Positions 8,815 through 15,791 of a stretch of DNA of 33,389 nucleotides are shown here, piece by piece. Positions within the stretch are counted from its first letter, which is position 1, and every line of letters begins with the position of its first letter. The stretch comes from an uncultured Lachnospiraceae bacterium (lineage in GTDB: Bacteria; Bacillota; Clostridia; Lachnospirales; Lachnospiraceae), in NCBI GenBank assembly GCA_910579935.1, contig CAJTVQ010000045.1:1-33389 (forward strand), read 5' to 3'. Position numbers and translations under genes: made by a program. A model generated the notes under the pieces. The model had not been told where the DNA came from. It did not search any database and was given only the letters and a program-made list of their open reading frames with translations.

Positions 8815-9245
8815 GCTTTTGGTGCCCCCTTAAAATATTGTAGCTGCAGCTGGACCTGATAGAAAGCATTTTCCATCGTTGCATCCAGCATGAATCCCGG
8901 TGTCAGAACGGTCAGGGCCTGCGCTTCACACCCTTCCGGCATTTCAGGAAGGTTCCCGATCATGCTTTGTTCTTCCACCCAGTTACAGAAATTTTCATAA
9001 AAACTTTCATTCTGTATTGCCATGATCCGATCCATTGAATAGGCTTCCCGGCTGTTGAAATTGAACTGGTACTGTCTGATACTGGAACCATCGACATAAG
9101 TTCGTACAACCGGGGAAGTCATCCCCGTTTCAAGCGCATATTCCACGGGTTCACTTCCCAGCGCATCCACCCGGAAAACTCCGTCTTTCAGAAGGGGACA
9201 CTGTAAAAAATAATCTGTCAGCCCTTCAATGATTGACTTGACCAA
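8811..9245 (-). CDS. Tail terminator / tail completion protein
   Basis: A 144-residue protein (MVKSIIEGLTDYFLQCPLLKDGVFRVDALG). Such proteins are common in clostridial phages directly before the tail tube gene. They are often mislabelled 'chloramphenicol resistance protein' in databases, but nothing here supports resistance. By position it is the tail terminator that caps the tube. The start is TTG at 9245, chosen because AAAGGGGG sits seven nucleotides upstream and the preceding stop is five bases away. The end overlaps the tube start by four bases. Confidence 0.8.
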   Translation of the reverse strand: MVKSIIEGLTDYFLQCPLLKDGVFRVDALGSEPVEYALETGMTSPVVRTYVDGSSIRQYQFNFNSREAYSMDRIMAIQNESFYENFCNWVEEQSMIGNLPEMPEGCEAQALTVLTPGFMLDATMENAFYQVQLQLQYFKGAPKA

Positions 9246-9249
9246 ACTT

Positions 9250-9627
9250 TTACCCCCTTTCCGCAGCCCTCTGAATGTCTGCTTTGTGCGCTGTTTTCAT
9301 GCGTTCAAACCATTTAGCGCCCCGGCGTGAATCATAAGACCGTGACTGTGCCGTTTGGTAATACTGAAAACGTGCGTATGGTGTCGCATACTGAACATTT
9401 CCGCTGCCGATCACGGTTCCGATTGTCCCGGAACGTGTCAATGTCCCAGTACGGAAGGGGATCAGCGGCGCACAGTACCGCAGCACTTCACTGTCAACAA
9501 TTTTCTGTTTTCTGCTGAACATGGCGCTGCGGTTCCGTCCAAACGTACTTGACCAGCATAATTTGACGCTGCCGCCCACGAAATTGATCACCCGGTTCAC
9601 CGGTGTGACAATGTTGTGTATATCCAT
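9250..9627 (-). CDS. Minor capsid protein 2-like neck / head-tail joining protein
   Basis: A 125-residue basic protein. The segment CAPLIPFRTGTLTRSGTIG followed by VQYATPYARFQYYQ is the signature of Minor_capsid_2/gp10-like neck proteins (a proline, 'R/TGTL' and 'Y.TPYAR..YY' pattern). It follows the stopper-like protein with a TAATG overlap and precedes the tail terminator. It likely links the completed head to the tail. Confidence 0.82.
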   Translation of the reverse strand: MDIHNIVTPVNRVINFVGGSVKLCWSSTFGRNRSAMFSRKQKIVDSEVLRYCAPLIPFRTGTLTRSGTIGTVIGSGNVQYATPYARFQYYQTAQSRSYDSRRGAKWFERMKTAHKADIQRAAERG

Positions 9628-10076
9628 TATTTACCCCCGATCCGCCAGTGTCTTGTGTACAGGCTGCCCCCTGACGTGTCATCGGCGTATTCCGTGACAC
9701 GGATCAGGTCAAGTCCCTGTTCCTTTGAGTATGCAGATATTTCATCCTCACCCAGCAGGGGACTGTCACCGGCATATTCACCCCGGACAACCAGATCCCC
9801 CTTCTGTATTGTCCAGTATTTTGCTGCTTCTTCATTGTCCAGCTTTGCATAGTTCAGATCCCGCATATATTCCCGGTTATCCTGAACCGCGGCGATCAGG
9901 GGAACCCTGATTTTATACTGAACATCGTCACTCCACACCCCATTGTCGGCCACTTTGGATCCTTTCCCTTCGACATAGGAAACGCCCTTGATCACCGTGG
10001 GGATATAGATTTTTCTTCGTGTCGCTTTGTTCGTCCTGCCATTAAAGACAGTCACAGCATCCACATTTGTGATCAT
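9627..10076 (-). CDS. Minor capsid protein 1-like head-tail stopper
   Basis: A 149-residue beta-rich protein starting MITNVDAVTVFNGRTNKATRRKIY. This opening, the segment VIKGVSYVEGKGS and the late YWTIQKGDLVVRGEY match the putative minor capsid protein/DUF6751-like group found between connector and neck genes in Clostridia phages. The start ATG is preceded by GGGGTG and overlaps the end of the connector gene by 35 bp. Probable role: head completion or stopper. Confidence 0.8.
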   Translation of the reverse strand: MITNVDAVTVFNGRTNKATRRKIYIPTVIKGVSYVEGKGSKVADNGVWSDDVQYKIRVPLIAAVQDNREYMRDLNYAKLDNEEAAKYWTIQKGDLVVRGEYAGDSPLLGEDEISAYSKEQGLDLIRVTEYADDTSGGSLYTRHWRIGGK

Positions 10077-10461
10077 GTTTACACCCCGCTTTCCGTGAAA
10101 GCCAGCCAGTAGGAAGCAGCCGGATCCGGATCACCTGATACATACAGCGTTTTATATAGTCATCCGCTGTTTCTCCGTCTTTACGGGCCACAACAAACGA
10201 CACGGAAAGCCCGTCTTTGCTTTCAGACTTGACATTCCCACCTTCCGCTGTTTCCCTGACTGCCATATAATAGGCATCTGCAGCAGCACAGACAGCGCCC
10301 TTTATAGCGTCAGCCTGTGCCGTATCTGCGAAAATATTACCGTTCAGGTACGTCAGATACCGGATGTACGTTTCAGCTTCCTGTTCAGCTTTCTGAAAAG
10401 TTCCTTCTGACAGGACTAAACCACTGAACACGCTGGAATAATATTCAAAATCAACGTACAT
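10042..10461 (-). CDS. Head-tail connector (gp6-like)
   Basis: A 139-residue protein with an alpha-helical N-terminal half (EYYSSVFSGLVLSEGTFQKAEQEAETYIRYLT, and AIKGAVCAAADAYY) and a conserved-looking middle (GLSVSFVVARKDG). This is the layout of gp6-like connector proteins directly after the capsid. The natural family end is near 'RLLPTGW'. The last 19 residues (a KHDHKCGCCDCL tail) come from reading over the next gene's start in another frame, so the Cys cluster is probably not a functional metal site. AAGGGGG precedes the ATG. Confidence 0.8.
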   Translation of the reverse strand: MYVDFEYYSSVFSGLVLSEGTFQKAEQEAETYIRYLTYLNGNIFADTAQADAIKGAVCAAADAYYMAVRETAEGGNVKSESKDGLSVSFVVARKDGETADDYIKRCMYQVIRIRLLPTGWLSRKAGCKHDHKCGCCDCL

Positions 10462-10473
10462 TCCCGATCCCCC

Positions 10474-11646
10474 TTATCCTTCGTTCTGCTGCTCCAAAAA
10501 CTCCGCAATAATTTCAGCTTTCAGTTCTTTGGTAATGGTATAACCCTTTGCAGTAGCCAGCGCTTTAATGTCATCCACCTTCATACGGGAAAGCTGCGTT
10601 TCCGTATAAGGCCCATCGTCCTGACCGCTATCCTCTGAATATGCCGCAACGGAAGCGCCGGAAGCAGCGCTTGTCAGGATAGCGAACGGGCAGCGCTTTG
10701 TCTTGTCGGGAACCATAGCATTGATCGGGTTCGGGATCTCCCAGCCCAAACGCATGACGGCCCGCAGCGCCACCATGTCATTCTGCATCAGGTTATACAG
10801 GATGTCACCCGTTGCCGGATCCTGAATCACACCCTGATCAAAAATCTTGAAAGTAATGTCCTGACGGATGCTGTATGCCAGCTGTGAGAAGTCCCCGGAA
10901 ATCATCAGGGCCTTGCTTCTGTCAAAGGCTCCGTTCCGGGGGAAGTTCATCGGGGAACCGTCCAGTGTGTAGGTCGTGCCGGTCTGCATATCAGACTTGA
11001 ACACGGGCTGTCCCGTGGTGTCTTTCAGGCCCCGCAGCTTTGCCCGCATGGTAATGTCAGCCATGTGGCCGTTTACAAAGTAGCTGCTTTCCTCAACCTT
11101 TGCGATCACACCGCCTTCACCCAAAATAGAATCATACAGATCGGATCCCAGCGTCACAACAGCCCCGGCACTTGTGGCTGTGGTCACAACGTCATCCCGC
11201 CATGTTGCGGGCTTATCCTGACCGAACAGAATAGCGCCGTCAATCTTCTGGCCGAACGCTTCGATCAGGCGGGGCCGTACTTCTCCCCAAATATCATAGT
11301 CAGCATCGTCAAGGACAGCTTCGGAAATCGGTACAATGACCGCAATTTCTTCTGCATAGATTACCTTTTTATCCCATGCCATCGTTGTCAGCTTCTTCTT
11401 TGCGGATCCGCCCTCACCGTTGACGAAATACGCCACAGGAAGCAGATCAAGCACAGGCATCTTGTACTGTGCTGCGGTCATGTTCGCGAGTCTCCTGCCG
11501 CGCTGTAACACTGCAGACTGTTCCACCACGCCCTGAATAATGTCATGGCTTTCCTGTACGGGGATCAATGCTTCTGCGTTGCTTCTGGTGATAGCAGTAC
11601 CACCGGTAAACAGCTGTAAATTAAAAAGTTTCTTGTTTCTGTTCAT
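10474..11646 (-). CDS. HK97-fold major capsid protein with C-terminal HeH domain
   Basis: A 390-residue capsid protein. The N-terminus (LFNLQLFTGG, residues 7-16) is an L27-like motif expected to be cut by Prp. The core (ITRSNAEALIPVQESHDIIQGV, then RLANMTAAQYKMPVL, then VIVPISEAVLDD, then the DFSQLAYSIRQDI region) is that of Phage_capsid/HK97-fold proteins. Residues about 345-388 (QLSRMKVDDIKALATAKGYTITKELKAEII) form a HeH/SAP-like helix-extended-helix domain, fused where many phages carry it as a separate small ORF. It follows the scaffold gene by 24 bp. The start lies in a hexanucleotide repeat. Confidence 0.93.
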   Translation of the reverse strand: MNRNKKLFNLQLFTGGTAITRSNAEALIPVQESHDIIQGVVEQSAVLQRGRRLANMTAAQYKMPVLDLLPVAYFVNGEGGSAKKKLTTMAWDKKVIYAEEIAVIVPISEAVLDDADYDIWGEVRPRLIEAFGQKIDGAILFGQDKPATWRDDVVTTATSAGAVVTLGSDLYDSILGEGGVIAKVEESSYFVNGHMADITMRAKLRGLKDTTGQPVFKSDMQTGTTYTLDGSPMNFPRNGAFDRSKALMISGDFSQLAYSIRQDITFKIFDQGVIQDPATGDILYNLMQNDMVALRAVMRLGWEIPNPINAMVPDKTKRCPFAILTSAASGASVAAYSEDSGQDDGPYTETQLSRMKVDDIKALATAKGYTITKELKAEIIAEFLEQQNEG

Positions 11647-11663
11647 GTTCCTGTTCCTGTTCT
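11641..11663 (-). repeat. Hexanucleotide repeat forming the capsid gene ribosome binding region
   Basis: On the minus strand the capsid start is embedded in the repeat GAACAG GAACAG GAACAT GAACAG, whose third unit contains the ATG. The nearest Shine-Dalgarno options are CAGGAAC units 3 and 9 nt before the ATG plus GGGAG further upstream. Replication slippage here would change Shine-Dalgarno spacing of the most highly expressed gene. Confidence 0.6.
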
Positions 11664-11670
11664 CCCTTCT

Positions 11671-12267
11671 TTATCTTCCAAACGCTGAACGGATGGAAGC
11701 GTTGATTGAATCATTGACTGTCTGGCCTGTGCCGGAACCGCCGTCAGGCTTGCCGGTGGAAACAACCTTCATCCCCTGTCCCGTAAAGCGGGGATTCTCT
11801 TTCAGGAAAGCGTCAGCCGCTTTCTTGAAGTCGGTCTTGTCATCCACCTGTTTGCTGACTTTGAAAAGCACATAGTCCAGATCGTCAGGCTTCACGCCTT
11901 TGTCACGCAGGTAGTTGGTGTTCTTCATTTCTTCCACCTGTGCCAGCGCCGCATCCCGTTCTTTTTCCACGGCGGTGACATTGGGCTGCTGTGCAGCCTT
12001 TTTTGCCTTGAAATCAGCAAGGGCAGCAGTAACTTCATCCTCGCTCATTCCCTGACGCTTGAAGAAATCGGCCAGCGCCGCCTTTTCTGCCCGGTCAGCC
12101 CGTGCCTGTGCGATCTGTTCGGCCTGTTCATAACTGTAAGTTGCACCCCCGGCATTGTTTTGGCTACCGTTGCCATTCCCGGCTGTTCCTGCACCAGCAC
12201 CCGCAGCACCAGCGCCGCTTTCACCGCCGTCAGTGAAAAGCTGTAAATCAAAAAATCTCTTTCTCAT
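11671..12267 (-). CDS. Capsid scaffold protein with Prp-type N-terminal motif
   Basis: A 198-residue protein. The start at 12267 is chosen because GAGG lies eight bases upstream and it places FFDLQLFTDGG right at the N-terminus (residues 5-15). Longer in-frame starts lack a ribosome site and overlap a terminator. A Gly/Ala/Asn-rich linker (residues 16-45) is followed by a long charged coiled coil (EQAEQIAQARADRAEKAALADFF, then EKERDAALAQVEEMKN) and a basic C-terminus, typical of DUF4355-like scaffolds. It directly precedes the capsid gene. Release of the N-terminal peptide by Prp would fit scaffold maturation in staphylococcal 80-alpha-like phages. Confidence 0.88.
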   Translation of the reverse strand: MRKRFFDLQLFTDGGESGAGAAGAGAGTAGNGNGSQNNAGGATYSYEQAEQIAQARADRAEKAALADFFKRQGMSEDEVTAALADFKAKKAAQQPNVTAVEKERDAALAQVEEMKNTNYLRDKGVKPDDLDYVLFKVSKQVDDKTDFKKAADAFLKENPRFTGQGMKVVSTGKPDGGSGTGQTVNDSINASIRSAFGR

Positions 12268-12322
12268 GGTTTCATCCTCACTTTCCTGTGATAGTCCCGT
12301 ATTTATTGCCCCGTCAGGCATG

Positions 12323-12346
12323 AAAAAAGCACCCTTTTCAGGATGC
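12323..12346 (-). terminator. Intrinsic terminator between Prp and scaffold genes
   Basis: On the minus strand GCATCC, loop TGAAAA, GGGTGC and then six T residues (stem of six pairs with one G-T). It lies 13 bases past the Prp stop codon and upstream of the scaffold start. Since no promoter is seen between it and scaffold, it probably acts as a leaky attenuator inside the late operon. Confidence 0.65.
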
Positions 12347-12358
12347 GTCATTCACTCA

Positions 12359-12643
12359 TTATAAAAATTCAATTACCGGGTATTCCGCAGCGATCCCGCA
12401 GATACCCAAAAACCATGTATCAACCAGCGCTTTGCCGGTGTCGTTTATGTTCTGCCACTCAATACAGATATTTCCCTGTTCCACGCTTTCATACAGCTTC
12501 ATAAGGGCGATTTCTTTCAGTCCCCTGATAAGTGTAAGGGTAAGGGCGGAAACCGCCGCACAGACAATATCTGAACCATGCGGGGCCGTGTTTGCGTGAC
12601 CCGATACATGGATCCTGTTTGGTGTTACCAGTACCGTAATCAT
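12359..12643 (-). CDS. prp: Prp-family ribosomal-processing-type cysteine protease
   Basis: A 94-residue protein matching the Prp family (PF04327). The signature SGHA (catalytic His16) is followed 12 residues later by the DIVCAAVSAL block (catalytic Cys28), the same spacing as His22/Cys34 in the Staphylococcus aureus enzyme. Host Prp removes the N-terminal extension of ribosomal protein L27, ending in a QFFA-type motif, and also trims some phage head proteins. Here the protease sits in the late operon right before the scaffold, whose N-terminus, like those of capsid and tail tube, carries an LQLF/LQIF motif. It is therefore the probable head/tail maturation protease. GGAGGGAGAAG precedes the ATG, which overlaps the previous stop (ATGA). 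Confidence 0.92.
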   Translation of the reverse strand: MITVLVTPNRIHVSGHANTAPHGSDIVCAAVSALTLTLIRGLKEIALMKLYESVEQGNICIEWQNINDTGKALVDTWFLGICGIAAEYPVIEFL

Positions 12644-12840
12644 TCTTCTCCCTCCCCAACAACTTCAATATCGCCTTTTTTGCAGTCAAACAGGGGGTAG
12701 CATCCGCCATCCCTCCCCTTTACCGGTCCTTTTTCCGAAGATTCCACAACATAATGGATCACGCCATTCCGCCGAGAGATATCAACTACCGTTCCAGTAA
12801 TGTTTTCTTTTTTGATTCGTACGGTATCATACAATTTCAT
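12640..12840 (-). CDS. Small DUF4926-like protein, possible immunity partner
   Basis: A 66-residue protein starting MKLYDTVRIKKENITGTVVDISRRNG, an SH3-like beta-barrel pattern resembling DUF4926 proteins, which begin with a LYD-V core and a G-V-D strand. GGGAGGGG precedes the ATG two bases after the stop of the minor capsid/toxin fusion. The order fits an immunity protein made right after its toxin. It could instead be a packaging or morphogenesis accessory protein. No direct evidence of toxin neutralisation can be read from the sequence. Confidence 0.6.
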   Translation of the reverse strand: MKLYDTVRIKKENITGTVVDISRRNGVIHYVVESSEKGPVKGRDGGCYPLFDCKKGDIEVVGEGEE

Positions 12841-12842
12841 TT

Positions 12843-14354
12843 CTACCCCTCCCTGTGCCCTGTGATCAGGCGCGGTTTTGCATCCGAAGAATCCTTTTGC
12901 CATACCATACGGAACGTCTTACGTTTTTGGCCTGTTCCAAGTTCCATAAATATACTAAACCGTTCCGCGCCATCCAGCAATTTCTTTTTATCGACTGCCT
13001 TTCCTTCATTATACTGGTAAAGGATATCCCTGTGCAACCGTTTGCCATCCTTTTCTGAATATCCGGCATTAAAAAATTCTTGTGCGTGTTTTGCCCCGGG
13101 TTTAAGGAAAAAGCTATCTATTTTTGCCGCCGGGATATTTACTTTCTTTCGATTCTCTTCCACTATCCGATATTCCTTATATGTCTTCTGCGACGGGGCA
13201 ACACGGCCATGCAGATCGGCATAAATCCGTTCCCGCTGTTCCGGAAGGCCGAACTTCCTGCTGAATTCTTTATACTCGTCAAGCATTGCCTGGTATTTGC
13301 ACCGTGCATTCAGGATATCGTCCTTATCGGCGCCACCCTGTTTCAGGAGCATCGCTTTCTCACGCTGTGCACGCATGGCTGTTTCCATCTGGCGCTGTTT
13401 CTGCGTGGCTTCATAGGTATTGTATTCCCTGCCGCGGTATGGGATCTTCTGCGCTTCCTTCCTGTCCATCTCCGCCAGCCACTCATCGGAATAATTCCTG
13501 ACGGAAATTCCCTCAATAAAAGGATAATATGTATGGCGGCAGTGCCATCCCAGCAGCCCCGCCCCCGTTCCCAGCCCGCAGATCTCAACGAGCTGCCTGC
13601 GTGTCCACACCCTCCCCTGCCATACCGCATGACTGGGACGCGCGCCCGGATGCCAGTCAACCTCATATTTGTCGGTTCCCAGCCTTTGGCCATTCATGTC
13701 GGCTATATGCCCCGTCAGCTGTCCCATTCCCGTCAGCAGCGCCCGCCTGACGGCCACGTCCACCCTGTTGCTGCGACCGGATGCATAATCCACGGCACGC
13801 AGACCGGAAGCGGTCATATCTCCTACCACCCTGCGGATCAGCGTATTATAGTCGAATGCCCCCGACGCCATCATTACAATGGCATTGTCTATATAACCGT
13901 TGTATATCTCTGACAGCGGCGTGAATACCAGCCTTCCGGTTCCGTTATCCACCATAAACCCCAGCGACTTGCTAATGTTGAAAAGTTCATCATTGGACTG
14001 CTGGATCAGTGCATTGGTAAGCTGCTGTAATTCATAATTCTGTTCATATGGGACAAAATGGGCGTTGACCTGTTCATATAGGGCCTTGCTTCTGACATAT
14101 TCCTGTTCTATGACTTCATCATATAACTTGAAAGTGTCAGCCCAGTCACCACCTACAGCTGAACGGATGATATTTTCAACATCTTCCGTACTGTGACCCA
14201 GCACCATATAACGCTGTATCTGCCAGTCAGCTGTAGAAGTAATCTTCCCTGCTTTTTGAATACGGCGCACTATGTCCTTTTCAATTTCTTCTTCCAGCAT
14301 CAGGTATTTCTTTTCTATGCCGTTTTGTAGGATTGACTGGTATTCCTGCTTCAC
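12843..14354 (-). CDS. MuF-type minor capsid protein fused to a probable C-terminal toxin domain
   Basis: A 503-residue protein. Residues about 1-290 match phage minor capsid protein (Phage_min_cap2/MuF-like), with the typical DKYEVDWHPGARPSHAVWQG segment and WHCRH. A basic coiled linker follows (residues about 295-400). The last 99 residues form a distinct module: IPAAKIDSFFLKPGAKHAQE, FFNAGY, a helical stretch, FSIFMELG, FRMVWQKD and PRLITGHRE. The K-I..F-L-P..KHA..F...GY and W....PR-(I/V)-T patterns resemble DUF6883/BECR-fold toxin domains found in MuF polymorphic toxins of temperate phages. The start is a GTG overlapping the portal stop (GTGA). Confidence 0.85.
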   Translation of the reverse strand: MKQEYQSILQNGIEKKYLMLEEEIEKDIVRRIQKAGKITSTADWQIQRYMVLGHSTEDVENIIRSAVGGDWADTFKLYDEVIEQEYVRSKALYEQVNAHFVPYEQNYELQQLTNALIQQSNDELFNISKSLGFMVDNGTGRLVFTPLSEIYNGYIDNAIVMMASGAFDYNTLIRRVVGDMTASGLRAVDYASGRSNRVDVAVRRALLTGMGQLTGHIADMNGQRLGTDKYEVDWHPGARPSHAVWQGRVWTRRQLVEICGLGTGAGLLGWHCRHTYYPFIEGISVRNYSDEWLAEMDRKEAQKIPYRGREYNTYEATQKQRQMETAMRAQREKAMLLKQGGADKDDILNARCKYQAMLDEYKEFSRKFGLPEQRERIYADLHGRVAPSQKTYKEYRIVEENRKKVNIPAAKIDSFFLKPGAKHAQEFFNAGYSEKDGKRLHRDILYQYNEGKAVDKKKLLDGAERFSIFMELGTGQKRKTFRMVWQKDSSDAKPRLITGHREG

Positions 14355-15790
14355 GGGATCACCCCTTTGTCAAACTGCTCCGGAAGATTCTTCTGCGCCT
14401 GTTTCAGCGTCTCCCCATAATACTTAGCCCTGTATTCAGCCAGGGACATAACACCCATTGCCACATCCTGACGGTCATTCTGTCTTTCTGCTTCCTTATC
14501 CTGAATAATGCTATCATCGAACTGTATATTTATCTCCGTATTCTCCTGCAGACCGGGAATCCCTATACTGATACCTGCCCTTATGATCGTCCGGATCAGC
14601 TGGATCAGAACCCTTTCCAGAACTAATTCATGTTTCGTTAAACTCCTGTACATATCGGAATTTTTACTGATCACTTCTGTAGCAGTCTTGACCTGACCAC
14701 CTTCAAATATGTATCGGTCAGTACCAAAACCGCACTTGAATGAAAGCCAGTTCAGATCGTCATTGATCGCCTTGCTGTGTTCCTCAATCCGCAGTTCCAT
14801 GTTGACCTCATGCATTGCTTCCTTTGTGTCCTTGAAATAATCTTCCGGCAACTCATAGAAAACAGTGTCCTGTGGATCAAAGACGGCATCCCCGCCCTGT
14901 GTGGTCAGAAATTCCGGGGCAACAAAGATCCGCTTGCGCCCTAAAGAAAATTCATTTGCATAGCTGTCATATTCCAGGTCGATCTTGCGGATCACGTCAA
15001 TGCCGTTTGCAAACAGGGCCACGCCCATCGGGTTAGTGGTATCTTCATCCGCATTATTCACCATGTTCAGCCGGTCAATAATGAAAAGCGGCTGGTCTGA
15101 ACCTGTTTCAATGCGTTCAGCCAGCCCACTGAAAGCGGGTATTTCTTCCCATTCTTCCGGTGTCAGTTCCTTTCCGGCTCCTGTGGTATTCTCCACAACT
15201 GTGTTTTCAATCACATACTGTTTCCGATTCTCACCGGGTACATACTCAATCCGGTGATACTGGAAATGAACGTATTTTTTCCGCTTGTAGGTTTTGGGGA
15301 ATGTGAAAATACATTCCGTGATCACCTTATTCTGCCAGCTGGTAGGGTAAATATGGGCTGCTTCCACATAATTGATCCCCACGGTTCCCCCTGTCATGTT
15401 CCCGGCTTCGTCCACCACGGCATCCTTGATATACACCACATAGGCCACGGTTCCAAGTGCAGACTTCCATTCCTGAAATTCATTCCCCAGTTCTTCCCAT
15501 GTGTTAGATTCCAGCACTTCCTTCACAAAGGTGTCTGTGGTCTGGTCTGCTACGGTGATAGTTACCTTTTCATTCAGCAGCAGATCCGCCATATCCTCAC
15601 ACACCTTCTTACCCATCCCCAGTGAATACCGGGTACAGTTCACAGAAGTGCCGTTCCCACGGTAAACCTTGTATTTATGAAATTTACGCACATTGGAATT
15701 GTACCAGCTGCGCCACACTTCGATCTGCTTATAAAATGAGGAATCCAGCGTATCGATTCCTTTGTTCCTGAAATAACTGAAAACGTCCAT
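14351..15790 (-). CDS. Portal protein (SPP1 gp6-like)
   Basis: A 479-residue protein starting MDVFSYFRNKGIDTLDSSFYKQIEVWRSWY. The start at 15790 is two bases past the terL stop and follows GGAGG/AAGGA motifs. A longer in-frame reading back to 15898 lies inside terL and is unlikely. SPP1-like portal features include 'ADLLLNEKV', a central VAPEFLT stretch and a long C-terminal helix ending with the 'MSLAEYRAKYYGETLKQAQ' segment. It forms the dodecameric channel at the head vertex and follows the large terminase as usual. Confidence 0.92.
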   Translation of the reverse strand: MDVFSYFRNKGIDTLDSSFYKQIEVWRSWYNSNVRKFHKYKVYRGNGTSVNCTRYSLGMGKKVCEDMADLLLNEKVTITVADQTTDTFVKEVLESNTWEELGNEFQEWKSALGTVAYVVYIKDAVVDEAGNMTGGTVGINYVEAAHIYPTSWQNKVITECIFTFPKTYKRKKYVHFQYHRIEYVPGENRKQYVIENTVVENTTGAGKELTPEEWEEIPAFSGLAERIETGSDQPLFIIDRLNMVNNADEDTTNPMGVALFANGIDVIRKIDLEYDSYANEFSLGRKRIFVAPEFLTTQGGDAVFDPQDTVFYELPEDYFKDTKEAMHEVNMELRIEEHSKAINDDLNWLSFKCGFGTDRYIFEGGQVKTATEVISKNSDMYRSLTKHELVLERVLIQLIRTIIRAGISIGIPGLQENTEINIQFDDSIIQDKEAERQNDRQDVAMGVMSLAEYRAKYYGETLKQAQKNLPEQFDKGVIP

Positions 15791-15791
15791 A

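Noticed and set aside
8811..9245. Chloramphenicol resistance function, a label sometimes attached to such proteins
   Set aside because: No acetyltransferase or efflux features are present, and the location in the tail module fits a tail terminator.
10042..10080. Cys/His cluster (KHDHKCGCCDCL) at the end of the connector protein as a metal site
   Set aside because: These residues arise from reading through the start region of the next gene in a different frame, and the family normally ends before them.
13080..13913. 277-codon plus-strand open frame opposite the minor capsid gene
   Set aside because: Antisense shadow of a well-supported protein, with no ribosome site and no recognisable domain.
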